64,000 nt of DNA from Pseudomonas sp. (GTDB lineage: Bacteria > Pseudomonadota > Gammaproteobacteria > Pseudomonadales > Pseudomonadaceae), in the NCBI RefSeq assembly GCF_002796985.1, contig NZ_PEKX01000007.1:310001-374000 (forward strand), given 5' to 3'. Every line of letters starts with the position of its first letter. Within the stretch, counting starts at the first letter, position 1. The notes beneath the pieces were generated by a model that had not been told where the DNA came from, searched no databases, and worked only from the letters and a program-made list of their open reading frames with translations. A program made the translations under genes and the position numbers. Shown here in pieces: positions 1 through 6,074 of this stretch.

Positions 1-482
1 TCTGGGACATTTACGCCGACGCGGTCGATATCGTTAATGCTGCCGGTGACGAGTGAAACTAAAAGCTCTGAAACCCGCTGGTGAAACAGGTCATTTAGAT
101 CGGTTTTTTGAAGGTACTCTTCAATACCTAAACTTTCCTTAACTCTTATTTCAACAGTTAAGTCATCTGTCCAGTTCTTGGGGCGGCCAATTTTTTCTTT
201 GTAGTTGTATTTATTCGAGATGTATCCAATGTCTTCGATAAAGTCTTCAACATATTCATCGAAGGCATTATTGTTTTGATCGAAATTCACAAAAAGAATT
301 TTTCTTTTTGGAATTAGAACTGCATAGCTGTCGCCGCCCGGATAGTCGGATTTAACCTCAATAAGAGGTTTTTTTAGCACATAGCATTGAATGTATTTTT
401 CGGCGCACCAATTAGTTAGCTCCTGCATGAAACCTTCTGCTGCGGCGCTTACATCTGTATCGGTGAATACATAGCTACTCAT
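1..482 (-). CDS. AT-rich accessory protein, partial (C-terminus beyond the window)
   Basis: An uninterrupted minus-strand frame begins with ATG at 482 and is still open at base 1, giving about 160 visible residues that start MSSYVFTDTDV. A weak purine-rich site (CGGAAG) precedes the ATG. The protein is acidic and rich in Tyr, Asn and Ile, with motifs such as FDEYVEDFIEDIGY and KIGRPKNW. No catalytic motif is visible in this N-terminal part and I cannot name the family. Base composition is clearly more AT-rich than the chromosomal genes, which suggests recent acquisition. It sits next to the phage-type repressor, the slot where Pf prophages of P. aeruginosa carry accessory genes, so it is probably element cargo. 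A defence role is possible but not shown. Confidence 0.7.
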   Translation of the reverse strand, partial: MSSYVFTDTDVSAAAEGFMQELTNWCAEKYIQCYVLKKPLIEVKSDYPGGDSYAVLIPKRKILFVNFDQNNNAFDEYVEDFIEDIGYISNKYNYKEKIGRPKNWTDDLTVEIRVKESLGIEEYLQKTDLNDLFHQRVSELLVSLVTGSINDIDRVGVNVP

Positions 483-571
483 GGCATGTTCTTCCGTGGG
501 GTTGCTAATTGCTCACTTTTTTGCGCACTTGACTCGGGCGTACCATTGCCTAGCTACTTTTTGCGTAATTG

Positions 572-892
572 CTATCCCGCGCTCTGACTGGGCAAGTTTG
601 AATGAGCTTCGTCATATTCCGGGCTAGTTTGCCCGATTTCTGGCATTACCTCGCCGGTGAGTAGCCACCAGCGGTATTGAGGATAGACCTGGGCGATGGC
701 CAAGATTTCCTCTTCTTTGATTTCACGATTGCGTGCCGGGTTCTTCAGGTTATTCCACGTATAGCGGCTGATTCCCGTGCGGTCTTCCAGCTCCGGCAGA
801 CGCATGCCAGAGCTTTTCAAAATTTCTATAACACGTGCCTTTATCATAATGAAATGATCTATTGGTGATCTATCCAAAACGGATAAATCCAT
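572..892 (-). CDS. Phage-type helix-turn-helix repressor
   Basis: A 106-residue protein with a compact N-terminal helix-turn-helix: residues about 17-60 include IKARVIEILKSSGMRLPELE followed by RTGISRYTWNNLK. The remainder is short and lacks a peptidase domain, so LexA-like autocleavage is not expected. This size and layout fit the C-type repressors of Pf filamentous phages. It is transcribed divergently from the excisionase-like genes at 974-1809, and two operator-like palindromes lie at its 5' end. The start is uncertain: the ATG at 892 is used here, but an internal ATG at 847 would leave the second palindrome just upstream of the gene instead of inside it. Neither start has a strong ribosome binding site. 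The likely role is to keep the integrated element quiet. Confidence 0.8.
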   Translation of the reverse strand: MDLSVLDRSPIDHFIMIKARVIEILKSSGMRLPELEDRTGISRYTWNNLKNPARNREIKEEEILAIAQVYPQYRWWLLTGEVMPEIGQTSPEYDEAHSNLPSQSAG

Positions 893-926
893 GCACTATC
901 CAGCTTAAGTTGATCCAATTTGGATC
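871..926. promoter_or_regulatory. Two operator-like palindromes in the repressor/excisionase divergent region
   Basis: A perfect 15-bp palindrome GATCCAATTTGGATC occupies 912-926, extending to 17 bp with flanking T/A. A second, imperfect copy TATCCAAAACGGATA lies at 871-885. Both share ATCC-N7-GGAT with a centre-to-centre distance of 41 bp, about four helical turns. On the plus strand a promoter-like pair TTGGAT (920-925) and TTTATT (944-949) with an 18-bp spacer overlaps the perfect copy. A repressor bound there would block rightward transcription of the excisionase-like gene. Binding by the adjacent repressor is inferred from position and symmetry only. Confidence 0.6.
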
Positions 927-973
927 ACCCTAAGGCGAATCGCTTTATTGAAACGAATAGTGACGGAACGAGC

Positions 974-1189
974 ATGGAACTGGAAGAGCTGAACCCCAGC
1001 GCCCTGGTAGGGCCGCAGCAAGATTTGGAGCGCATCGAGAAGTGGGCTGACCGAAACGGCATCAGCTACGGCATTGCTCGAGCGTGGGTATACCGGGGCA
1101 TCCTGCCTTCGGTGAAGCTCGGCAAGCTGCGCGTTGTGAACAGTGCATTGCTCCGCGCCTGGTTGCTGGAACAGGAGTGGACGGCATGA
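974..1189 (+). CDS. Excisionase/AlpA-like small DNA-binding protein
   Basis: A 71-residue protein starting MELEELNPSAL. Its core, GISYGIARAWVYRGILPSVK followed by LGKLRVVNSALLRAWL, is a winged-helix/MerR-like arrangement typical of recombination directionality factors and small phage activators (turn, recognition helix, then a K-x-G-x-x-R-V-N wing). The ATG at 974 is preferred because GGAA lies 6 nt upstream. A TTG at 920 is also in frame but falls inside the operator palindrome. It is the first gene rightward from the repressor, so it is the expected early gene of the element and may act as excisionase with the integrase at 3732-4721, as XisF does in Pf4. Confidence 0.7.
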   Translation: MELEELNPSALVGPQQDLERIEKWADRNGISYGIARAWVYRGILPSVKLGKLRVVNSALLRAWLLEQEWTA

Positions 1190-1211
1190 ACGACAGAAAG
1201 GGAGAACGACT

Positions 1212-1427
1212 GTGAGCAAGGAGAAATGGAATCTGGACCTGTGCGGCATCTCCACCTTCGCGGAAATGTGCAGCGTGACGTACGACGAAGCGGCCCAGTG
1301 GGCAGAAGACGGAACTGTCCCGAGTATCCAGATGGGCTGCTTTCGCATGATCAACCTCGCTCGCTTCCGCGATGACATGGAGCGCGGCAAGGCCACCTTC
1401 GGCGCAGGGGACTACAGCCATGACTAA
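1212..1427 (+). CDS. Second small DNA-binding-like phage protein
   Basis: A 71-residue protein read from a GTG at 1212, with GGGAGA 6 nt upstream. It contains TFAEMCSVTYDEAAQWAEDG followed by TVPSIQMGCFRMINLARFRD. The layout (helix, helix, short hydrophobic strand pair, conserved R-M-I-N) parallels the preceding excisionase-like protein, so the two may be diverged paralogues. The start at 1212 follows the previous stop by 22 bp, and its 3' end overlaps the next gene by 8 bp, so the three genes look co-transcribed. A role in control of the element is likely but its target is unknown. Confidence 0.65.
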   Translation: MSKEKWNLDLCGISTFAEMCSVTYDEAAQWAEDGTVPSIQMGCFRMINLARFRDDMERGKATFGAGDYSHD

Positions 1428-1809
1428 CTCACCCATCACCCTGGATGCTCAAAGTGCAGTGCGCTACCTGGGGCAGACTGTTCTGATGGAAATGGTGTGG
1501 GACGAGGAGCCGGAACCGATCTGGCGTTGGGTCCGCGTTGTCGGCGTCGTCCTGCCTGCGGAAGGTCTGCGCGGCGGTCCGCACTTCCTCACTCTGAAGC
1601 TCGGTGCAGACAAAGCATTCGCGGATGAAGCCTTCTGGGAAAACATCCGCACGATCCGGGTGATGCGGTACCGCGACCGGCAGGGTTCCGGCAACGTACT
1701 GGGCCGCGTCACCCACCCTGACGACTCGCGCTCAAGGGCCGCGCTCCCGGCTCGTCGGAACAGCCCCACCGTTCCGGCGAACGGAAGCACGGGCGGAGCG
1801 AACCCTTGA
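1420..1809 (+). CDS. Hypothetical protein of the integrated element
   Basis: A 129-residue protein starting MTNSPITLDAQSAV. The N-terminal 90 residues are compact, with alternating hydrophobic strands (VLMEMVWDEEPEPIWRWVRV, HFLTLKLG). The C-terminal 35 residues are basic, Pro/Ser-rich and probably disordered. I recognise no family. The ATG lies inside the last codons of the upstream gene, which suggests translational coupling. In Pf phages this part of the early operon encodes small proteins of unknown function ahead of the ssDNA-binding protein, but no ssDNA-binding protein signature is visible here. Confidence 0.6.
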   Translation: MTNSPITLDAQSAVRYLGQTVLMEMVWDEEPEPIWRWVRVVGVVLPAEGLRGGPHFLTLKLGADKAFADEAFWENIRTIRVMRYRDRQGSGNVLGRVTHPDDSRSRAALPARRNSPTVPANGSTGGANP

Positions 1810-2181
1810 ACGCATGCTCCTCATCAGCCTCGGCCGGTGAGTGTGGGGCAGCTTCTCCGCCCCGCGCTCCCGAGCCCTCGGCGGCAAGAGCGGGATGACA
1901 AGGGCAGCGCCCTTGGTGTGTTGGTGGCATCAGCCATCAACGGAATTGATAGCTCGGAACGCCTCCTCAAAACCTTGAATGTCGTTCCGTCACTATTCAT
2001 TCCAGTGCGTCTAGAACGGGCTTTCAGCCATCAATTCAAACAATTGGTCGCGCCGCCGGCTGTTTGATTCAATACCCATATCCCACTGCAAAACCTCGAT
2101 AGCGCAGATGAACTGGCGAGCGCGCCTGTTTATCCGTGCCGGGCCAGCTCATGCCTGCGAAAAGGCAAAGGAGGCAGCGCG
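1810..2181. other. Gene-poor stretch inside the element
   Basis: About 370 bp with no convincing gene. A GTG-initiated frame at 1837-2067 exists but has no ribosome binding site and an unremarkable composition. The segment may be residue of deleted phage genes or an untranslated region. No strong palindrome or repeat was seen until the hairpin at 2306-2373. Confidence 0.4.
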
Positions 2182-2292
2182 ATGCAACTACCCGATTGGA
2201 CCTATGACCTTGTGCTGTTGGTGTTGGCCTTCCTGTTGGGCGCGCTCTCGGTCCTGGGGTCTTCGTCGCCTGCGGTGGCGTTTCCCTATTGA
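2182..2292 (+). CDS. 36-residue single-pass membrane protein
   Basis: A short frame starts with ATG at 2182, 8 nt after an excellent ribosome binding site (AAGGAGG, 2168-2174). The product begins MQLPDWTYD, then one hydrophobic segment rich in Leu/Val (residues about 10-26), then a small polar tail ending in AFPY. Filamentous phages encode several tiny single-span proteins of this size (minor coat or membrane proteins), so it may be the only structural-type gene left in this element. No signal peptide cleavage site is evident. The strong Shine-Dalgarno and clean membrane span are the evidence that it is real. Its function is unknown. Confidence 0.6.
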   Translation: MQLPDWTYDLVLLVLAFLLGALSVLGSSSPAVAFPY

Positions 2293-2305
2293 GGGTCGAG
2301 AGCTG

Positions 2306-2373
2306 GGCGTTGGCCGCGCCCCCGGCAAGTAGCGTAAGGCACGAGCGCCCTGCCGGAGGGCGCGGCCGACGCC
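2306..2373. other. Long GC-rich hairpin upstream of rep; candidate origin or packaging signal
   Basis: A 10-bp perfect inverted repeat GGCCGCGCCC (2312-2321) / GGGCGCGGCC (2358-2367) extends outward through one mismatch to GGCGT (2306-2310) / ACGCC (2369-2373). It extends inward through a one-base bulge to CCGGC (2322-2326) / GCCGG (2352-2356), leaving a 25-nt loop. About 20 base pairs form in a 68-nt unit ending 63 bp before the rep start codon. Filamentous phages use hairpins of this kind as replication origins and packaging signals. No T-run follows, so it is not an intrinsic terminator. The functional assignment is inference from position and structure. Confidence 0.5.
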
Positions 2374-2436
2374 CCTGTAACACGTCGGATAACCCACTGA
2401 TCACTGTTTCATTACGTAGCTATTTGGAGCACTTCA

Positions 2437-3732
2437 ATGACCAAGCCAAAGCATCAAGTCCGTGTCACGGTTAAGTCCGCTGGCGAGATTTACGAGTCGC
2501 CCGAGGGGCGCCTGTTCTTCGACGACAAGCTGGCCAAGTTCACTGATCTGTCCGGCGTGCGCCTGCTGCGCTGCGGCGTCGATACGGTCCGCCAGCTGTA
2601 CAACGGCATGATCCGCCTGGAGGTAATGGCGCTGTTCGATGAGCCGGAAGACATCGTGGAGTTCGCTGGCTTCCAATGGGTCAAGGGCAGGGTAGGGCGC
2701 GACTCCGGCTACCAGTACCGCCTGCAGAACGCCGATACAGGCCTGATCCTGCTGATCAAGAATCACAACGTGAAGCTGGAGAACATCGGGCCGCACCTCA
2801 AGATTGAGGTGTCTCCACACGCCCTGGACGGAGCTGATCCGGCGACTCTTCAAGGCATGCTTGATGACCTGGCTAGTGCCGTGCTCGCTCACTGCGAAAC
2901 GAACCAGTGCGCCGTGCATCTCGCGCTGGATGTGCAGGGCTGGACGCCTTCCGCGGACATCGTGGAGCGCATGCGCTGTCGTTCGACTCGTGTGCGGCAG
3001 ATCAGCGGCATCGACCGTATCGAGTTCCATGGCAACGCCTCGGTGTATGGGCGTGGTGAGACCTTCATGTTCGGCTCGGCCAACGGCATGCAGCTCTGCA
3101 TCTACAACAAAACGCTCCAGGCACGCGCCACCGACAAGCTCGATTACTGGAGCAACGTATGGGCGTCACTCAATGGCGATCCCTTTGGTGATGGGGAGCC
3201 CGCCTACAACCCGGAGGAAACGGTGTGGCGTATCGAGTTCCGCTTCCATCACTCCATAGTCCAGCAGTTCTCCGAAGGCTCCAAATTGTCCTCAGGTGAG
3301 GTGATCGGTTGCCGCACCTATGCCGGCCTATGCCCGCATCTGCAAGGCCTGTGGGAATACGCCTGCGACAGCTTCCGGCTGCTGCTGAAAGATCCGAAGT
3401 GGTACGACCCGTTCTGGTCGCTGATCACCCTGGAAACCAAGGTCCAGGTAGAGGCCGATCCGCTGATTGAGCGCACCGAATATCGCCGCTACTACAAGAC
3501 CGCACAGGGCTTCTCTGGCAAGAACTGCGAGATGTTCCTGGGCCAGTTCGCCAGCCTGATTGCGCGGGAGCGCATCCCCTCAAAAAAGGCACTTGAGGTC
3601 GGGAGAACGCTCCCCTTCTGGCATGTGATCGAAGACCACTACACGGCCAAGGGCTACAGCACTCGCGACCTCGAAAAGCACATCTGCGGGCTGATCAATG
3701 ATCGGTACTTGAGACGGGGATACGCCATCTGA
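2437..3732 (+). CDS. Replication initiation protein, Pf-phage (PA0727-like) family
   Basis: A 431-residue protein with a good ribosome binding site (TTGGAG at 2424-2429, 7 nt before ATG). It resembles rolling-circle initiators of filamentous phages: an N-terminal wing-like region, a central catalytic region (VHLALDVQGWTP, FHGNASVYGRG, GMQLCIYNKTLQ, WRIEFRF) and a C-terminal helical region with a Tyr-rich segment (TEYRRYYKTA, residues about 350). The pattern of a hydrophobic-flanked acidic residue, the IYNKT stretch and WRxExR is typical of the replication initiation factor/Rep_trans fold. In Pf4 the equivalent gene lies directly upstream of the integrase, as here (stop and start share a base, TGATG). 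It probably nicks the element's origin to launch rolling-circle replication after excision. Confidence 0.85.
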   Translation: MTKPKHQVRVTVKSAGEIYESPEGRLFFDDKLAKFTDLSGVRLLRCGVDTVRQLYNGMIRLEVMALFDEPEDIVEFAGFQWVKGRVGRDSGYQYRLQNADTGLILLIKNHNVKLENIGPHLKIEVSPHALDGADPATLQGMLDDLASAVLAHCETNQCAVHLALDVQGWTPSADIVERMRCRSTRVRQISGIDRIEFHGNASVYGRGETFMFGSANGMQLCIYNKTLQARATDKLDYWSNVWASLNGDPFGDGEPAYNPEETVWRIEFRFHHSIVQQFSEGSKLSSGEVIGCRTYAGLCPHLQGLWEYACDSFRLLLKDPKWYDPFWSLITLETKVQVEADPLIERTEYRRYYKTAQGFSGKNCEMFLGQFASLIARERIPSKKALEVGRTLPFWHVIEDHYTAKGYSTRDLEKHICGLINDRYLRRGYAI

Positions 3733-4721
3733 TGAGTATCACCAAGCTCCCAGATGGTCGCTGGTTCGTCGATGTAGAGCCGATCAAGGGCAAGCGTTTC
3801 CGGAAGCGGTTCAAGACCAAGATGGAAGCGCAGCAGTTTGAAGCCAATGCTCGCCAGAAGTGCTCTGAGAATCCGGGTTGGACGATCAAGCCCAAGGATC
3901 GCCGCAAGCTCTCCGAGCTAGTCGAACTCTGGTACGAGCTGCATGGCCAGACTCTCGCGAACGGTAAGCGCTGTGTGGCGATTCTGCGGCTGATTGCGAA
4001 GGATTTGGGTGACCCGGTGGCGGTAGCCCTGGAACCGGCGAAAGTGGCCCGTTTGCGTTCCTTGCAGGTCGCTAAAGGCATGTCGGGCAAGTACGCCAAC
4101 AACCGCCTTGGCTACCTCAAGTCGATGTACAACGAGCTACGACAGCTGGGGACCATCGACTACGAGAATCCCGTCGGACGCATGCGCCCGCTGAAGCTTC
4201 AGGAGAAGCCGCTGTCATACCTGACCAAGCATCAGGTGTCTGAGCTGCTTGCTGCGCTCGATGCTCGCACCACATCGCCGCATCCGAAGATGGTCGCTCG
4301 CATCTGCCTCGCAACCGGTGCTCGATGGGGAGAAGCGCAGGCACTGACCCTGGATCGGTTGAAGGGCAACACGGTGATCTTCGCCAACACCAAGTCGAAG
4401 CGCGTTCGCTCGGTGCCAATCTCGGAAGCCTTGGCCAAAGAGATTCGTCAGCACTGGCAGACTCACGGACCGTTCACCAACTGCCTTGGCGTGTTTCGCA
4501 TCGTGCTGCTGTCGACGTCGATCAAGCTTCCGCGAGGGCAGGCCAGCCACGTGCTACGCCACACGTTCGCGAGTCACTTCATCATGAACGGCGGGCACAT
4601 TGTCACGTTGCAACACATCCTGGGGCACGCCTCGCTCTCAATGACAATGAGGTACGCTCACCTCTCTCAAGACCACCTGACTGAGGCAGTAAGGCTGAAT
4701 CCGTTATTTCGAGAGGGTTAG
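3732..4721 (+). CDS. Tyrosine recombinase/integrase, Pf-phage type
   Basis: A 329-residue tyrosine recombinase. The N-terminal arm-binding and SAM-like core-binding regions (residues about 1-160) precede a catalytic domain with all key residues: Arg198 (TGARWGEA), His273 and Arg276 (HVLRHTF), His299 (HILGHAS) and the nucleophile Tyr308 (MRYAHL). The start overlaps the rep stop codon by one base, so the two are translationally coupled. It is the integrase-proximal gene next to tRNA-Gly (5846-5919), whose 3' end is the inferred attachment site. It should catalyse integration and, with an excisionase, excision. The length and rep-int order match Pf4 intF (PA0728). Confidence 0.93.
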   Translation: MSITKLPDGRWFVDVEPIKGKRFRKRFKTKMEAQQFEANARQKCSENPGWTIKPKDRRKLSELVELWYELHGQTLANGKRCVAILRLIAKDLGDPVAVALEPAKVARLRSLQVAKGMSGKYANNRLGYLKSMYNELRQLGTIDYENPVGRMRPLKLQEKPLSYLTKHQVSELLAALDARTTSPHPKMVARICLATGARWGEAQALTLDRLKGNTVIFANTKSKRVRSVPISEALAKEIRQHWQTHGPFTNCLGVFRIVLLSTSIKLPRGQASHVLRHTFASHFIMNGGHIVTLQHILGHASLSMTMRYAHLSQDHLTEAVRLNPLFREG

Positions 4722-4936
4722 ATTTTCGAAATGGTGAACTCTAATGGTTCATTTCGAGTTCTCTGGAGGGATCTCAGTATTGTTGAGCAGCTTTCAAGTT
4801 GATTTCTGATGTCCCTTAGATGGAGTCTCTGGTTAGAGTTTCCAGTGGTGAGCTCTTCGATAAGTAAATCATCAAGGGCTTGGCCTAAACAGCAGCTCGC
4901 GATATGCAAACTTTGATTGAATCGTTCGTCATCCAT
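4718..4936 (-). CDS. Small hypothetical protein convergent with integrase
   Basis: A 72-residue frame starting MDDERFNQSLHIASCC and ending SLQRTRNEPLEFTISKI. It is mostly helical, with a Cys-Cys pair near residue 15. Its 3' end overlaps the integrase stop by 4 bp in convergent orientation. Only a weak purine-rich site (AAAGG) precedes the ATG. AT content is higher than in the core chromosome, as in the other cargo here. I recognise no family, and the frame could be a chance ORF, but its length and helical periodicity make it plausible. Confidence 0.45.
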   Translation of the reverse strand: MDDERFNQSLHIASCCLGQALDDLLIEELTTGNSNQRLHLRDIRNQLESCSTILRSLQRTRNEPLEFTISKI

Positions 4937-4997
4937 GTGCGTGCTGGCCTTTAGGGTGTCTTGCTATTTAATTTGAATTGCTTTGTGTTATCTCTCA

Positions 4998-5020
4998 TTG
5001 GCCCAGCGTTACCGGGCCAA
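4998..5020 (-). terminator. Possible terminator after the cold-shock gene
   Basis: A perfect 7-bp stem TTGGCCC/GGGCCAA with a 9-nt loop lies 12 bp downstream of the cold-shock gene stop. On the minus strand it is followed by a mixed A/T-rich stretch and not a clean T-run, so intrinsic termination is only possible. Confidence 0.35.
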
Positions 5021-5032
5021 CGGTAGTTATCT

Positions 5033-5242
5033 TCACACTACTCTGACCTGTTCGGCCTGAGTTCCTTTAGGGCCTGACCCAAGGGAAAAGCTGACTCTTT
5101 GCCCTTCATCTAAGGACTTATATCCATCGCTTACTATTTCACGGAAATGAACGAATATGTCCTCTCCACTTTCCGGTGTGATGAATCCATAGCCTTTGAC
5201 TGCGTTGAACCACTTTACGGTGCCGGTTTGACGGTCTGACAT
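5033..5242 (-). CDS. CspA-family cold-shock protein (element cargo)
   Basis: A 69-residue single cold-shock domain with RNP1 (KGYGFI, residues 16-21) and RNP2 (DIFVHF, residues 28-33), starting TGTVKWFNAVKGYG. CTGGAG lies 8 nt before the ATG. The C-terminal half (REIVSDGYKSLDEGQRVSFS) differs from housekeeping Pseudomonas Csps, which usually read SAI-x-G-x-G-FKSL in this region. The gene sits between the integrase and tRNA-Gly, the place where Pf4 carries its PfiTA toxin-antitoxin pair, so it is inside the element and not a core chromosomal gene. It should bind single-stranded RNA or DNA. Acting as an RNA chaperone or standing in for the missing phage ssDNA-binding protein are both possible and untested. 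Confidence 0.9.
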   Translation of the reverse strand: MSDRQTGTVKWFNAVKGYGFITPESGEDIFVHFREIVSDGYKSLDEGQRVSFSLGSGPKGTQAEQVRVV

Positions 5243-5266
5243 GACTTTATCTCCAGAGACTGAAAT

Positions 5267-5285
5267 ACCAGCCAGGATGGCTGGT
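5267..5285 (-). promoter_or_regulatory. Hairpin in the 5' leader of the cold-shock gene
   Basis: A perfect 7-bp stem ACCAGCC/GGCTGGT with a 5-nt loop lies 25 bp upstream of the csp start codon, just before its ribosome binding site. Cold-shock genes often have structured leaders that control translation with temperature. Here this is an inference from position. Confidence 0.35.
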
Positions 5286-5527
5286 GATTCCTGAGTGCAA
5301 AGTGAAGTGGCCGAGGAGATGTACGTCGAGTCTTGAGATCATCAGAACGGGGCCGCTTAACAAAGCAGGCAATAATGATCATACAGAGGTGGTTTGGGAT
5401 GGATACCTTTAATTTTGAGAATCGATTAAATCGGACCGGTGGTAATAATTAAATTCGGAGGTAGTCCAGTTGTCGGTATAGTCAACAAGACGCGTAGCCA
5501 ATCTGGCTTTCGCAGGAGGATATTTTG

Positions 5528-5698
5528 ATGTCGAATCTTTATTTGGATCGAGTGAGATCGGAGATAATTGCGAAAACTGAAGAGTTTTTGTCGCACGGCG
5601 GCGAAATTCAGGAGGTCAGACCAGGTAAAACTGGTTATAAGCCACCCATTAGAAGATCCGAATGGGTCAAAGATATAGCTAAGAAACCTGAGCCATGA
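5528..5698 (+). CDS. 56-residue hypothetical protein
   Basis: ATG at 5528 follows a near-perfect ribosome binding site (AGGAGGA, 5514-5520) by 7 nt. The product starts MSNLYLDRVRSEIIAK, is highly charged, and has an N-terminal amphipathic helix (RVRSEIIAKTEEFLSHGG) and a basic tail (RRSEWVKDIAKKPEP). I do not recognise a family. It is divergent from the cold-shock gene with about 285 bp between the two, and lies in the cargo segment between integrase and tRNA-Gly. The strong Shine-Dalgarno supports expression. Confidence 0.6.
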   Translation: MSNLYLDRVRSEIIAKTEEFLSHGGEIQEVRPGKTGYKPPIRRSEWVKDIAKKPEP

Positions 5699-5790
5699 TT
5701 GCTTATCGCGTTATCCCTGGACGTATTGCTCAGGGCGCAACGGAGTAAGTCACGCTGCTCCTCGACACTTTTTCGACACCTTTCCGGCCC

Positions 5791-5833
5791 AGAAAACGCA
5801 AAACCCCCGAAACGCTAGGCATTTCAGGGGTTT
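5791..5833 (-). terminator. Terminator downstream of tRNA-Gly
   Basis: On the minus strand an AAACCCCTGAAA / TTTCGGGGGTTT stem (arms 5822-5833 and 5800-5812, about 11 pairs with one mismatch) is followed by TGCGTTTTC. It lies 13-46 bp after the tRNA 3' end. If recombination occurred in the tRNA 3' end, this terminator belongs to the element's right end and restores termination for the tRNA gene. Confidence 0.6.
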
Positions 5834-5845
5834 GGCAGGGTGTTC

Positions 5846-5919
5846 TGGAGCGGGCGAAGGGAATCGAACCCTCGTCATGAGCTTGGGAAGCTCAGGTAAT
5901 GCCATTATACGACGCCCGC
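5846..5919 (-). tRNA. tRNA-Gly (anticodon TCC)
   Basis: Reading the minus strand from 5919, the acceptor arm GCGGGCG pairs with CGCCCGC, followed by T and an encoded CCA (5846-5848). The anticodon stem-loop CTGAGCTTCCCAAGCTCA presents TCC, and the T-arm GAGGGTTCGATTCCCTT is canonical. The total is 74 nt. Its 3' end faces the integrase side, the usual attachment site arrangement for tyrosine integrases that use tRNA genes. Pf4 of P. aeruginosa uses a tRNA-Gly gene as well. The other element boundary (a copy of the tRNA 3' end) was not found between 1 and 1000 and must lie left of the window. Confidence 0.95.
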
Positions 5920-6015
5920 TTGGGGGTGCCTTTTTACCAGAAGGACGGGGCTTAGTGAAGCCTTGGCTGGCGTGCTGTGCCGGCCGGGTCACCTCTGTGA
6001 CGAATTCTGCGCAAT

Positions 6016-6056
6016 AAAAAGCCGGGGGCGGAAGGTTTTGGGGGCCGCCCCCCCGG
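6016..6056 (-). terminator. Intrinsic terminator of phaG
   Basis: On the minus strand a very GC-rich stem (GCCGGGGGGGCGG paired with CCGCCCCCGGC, arms within 6044-6056 and 6021-6031) is followed directly by TTTTTA (6015-6020). It lies 19 bp past the phaG stop codon. Confidence 0.85.
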
Positions 6057-6074
6057 CTGTGTGCGCTGGCTGCA

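Noticed and set aside
1837..2067. GTG-started 76-codon frame in the phage-like element
   Set aside because: No ribosome binding site, no recognisable sequence features and poor fit with neighbouring gene structure.
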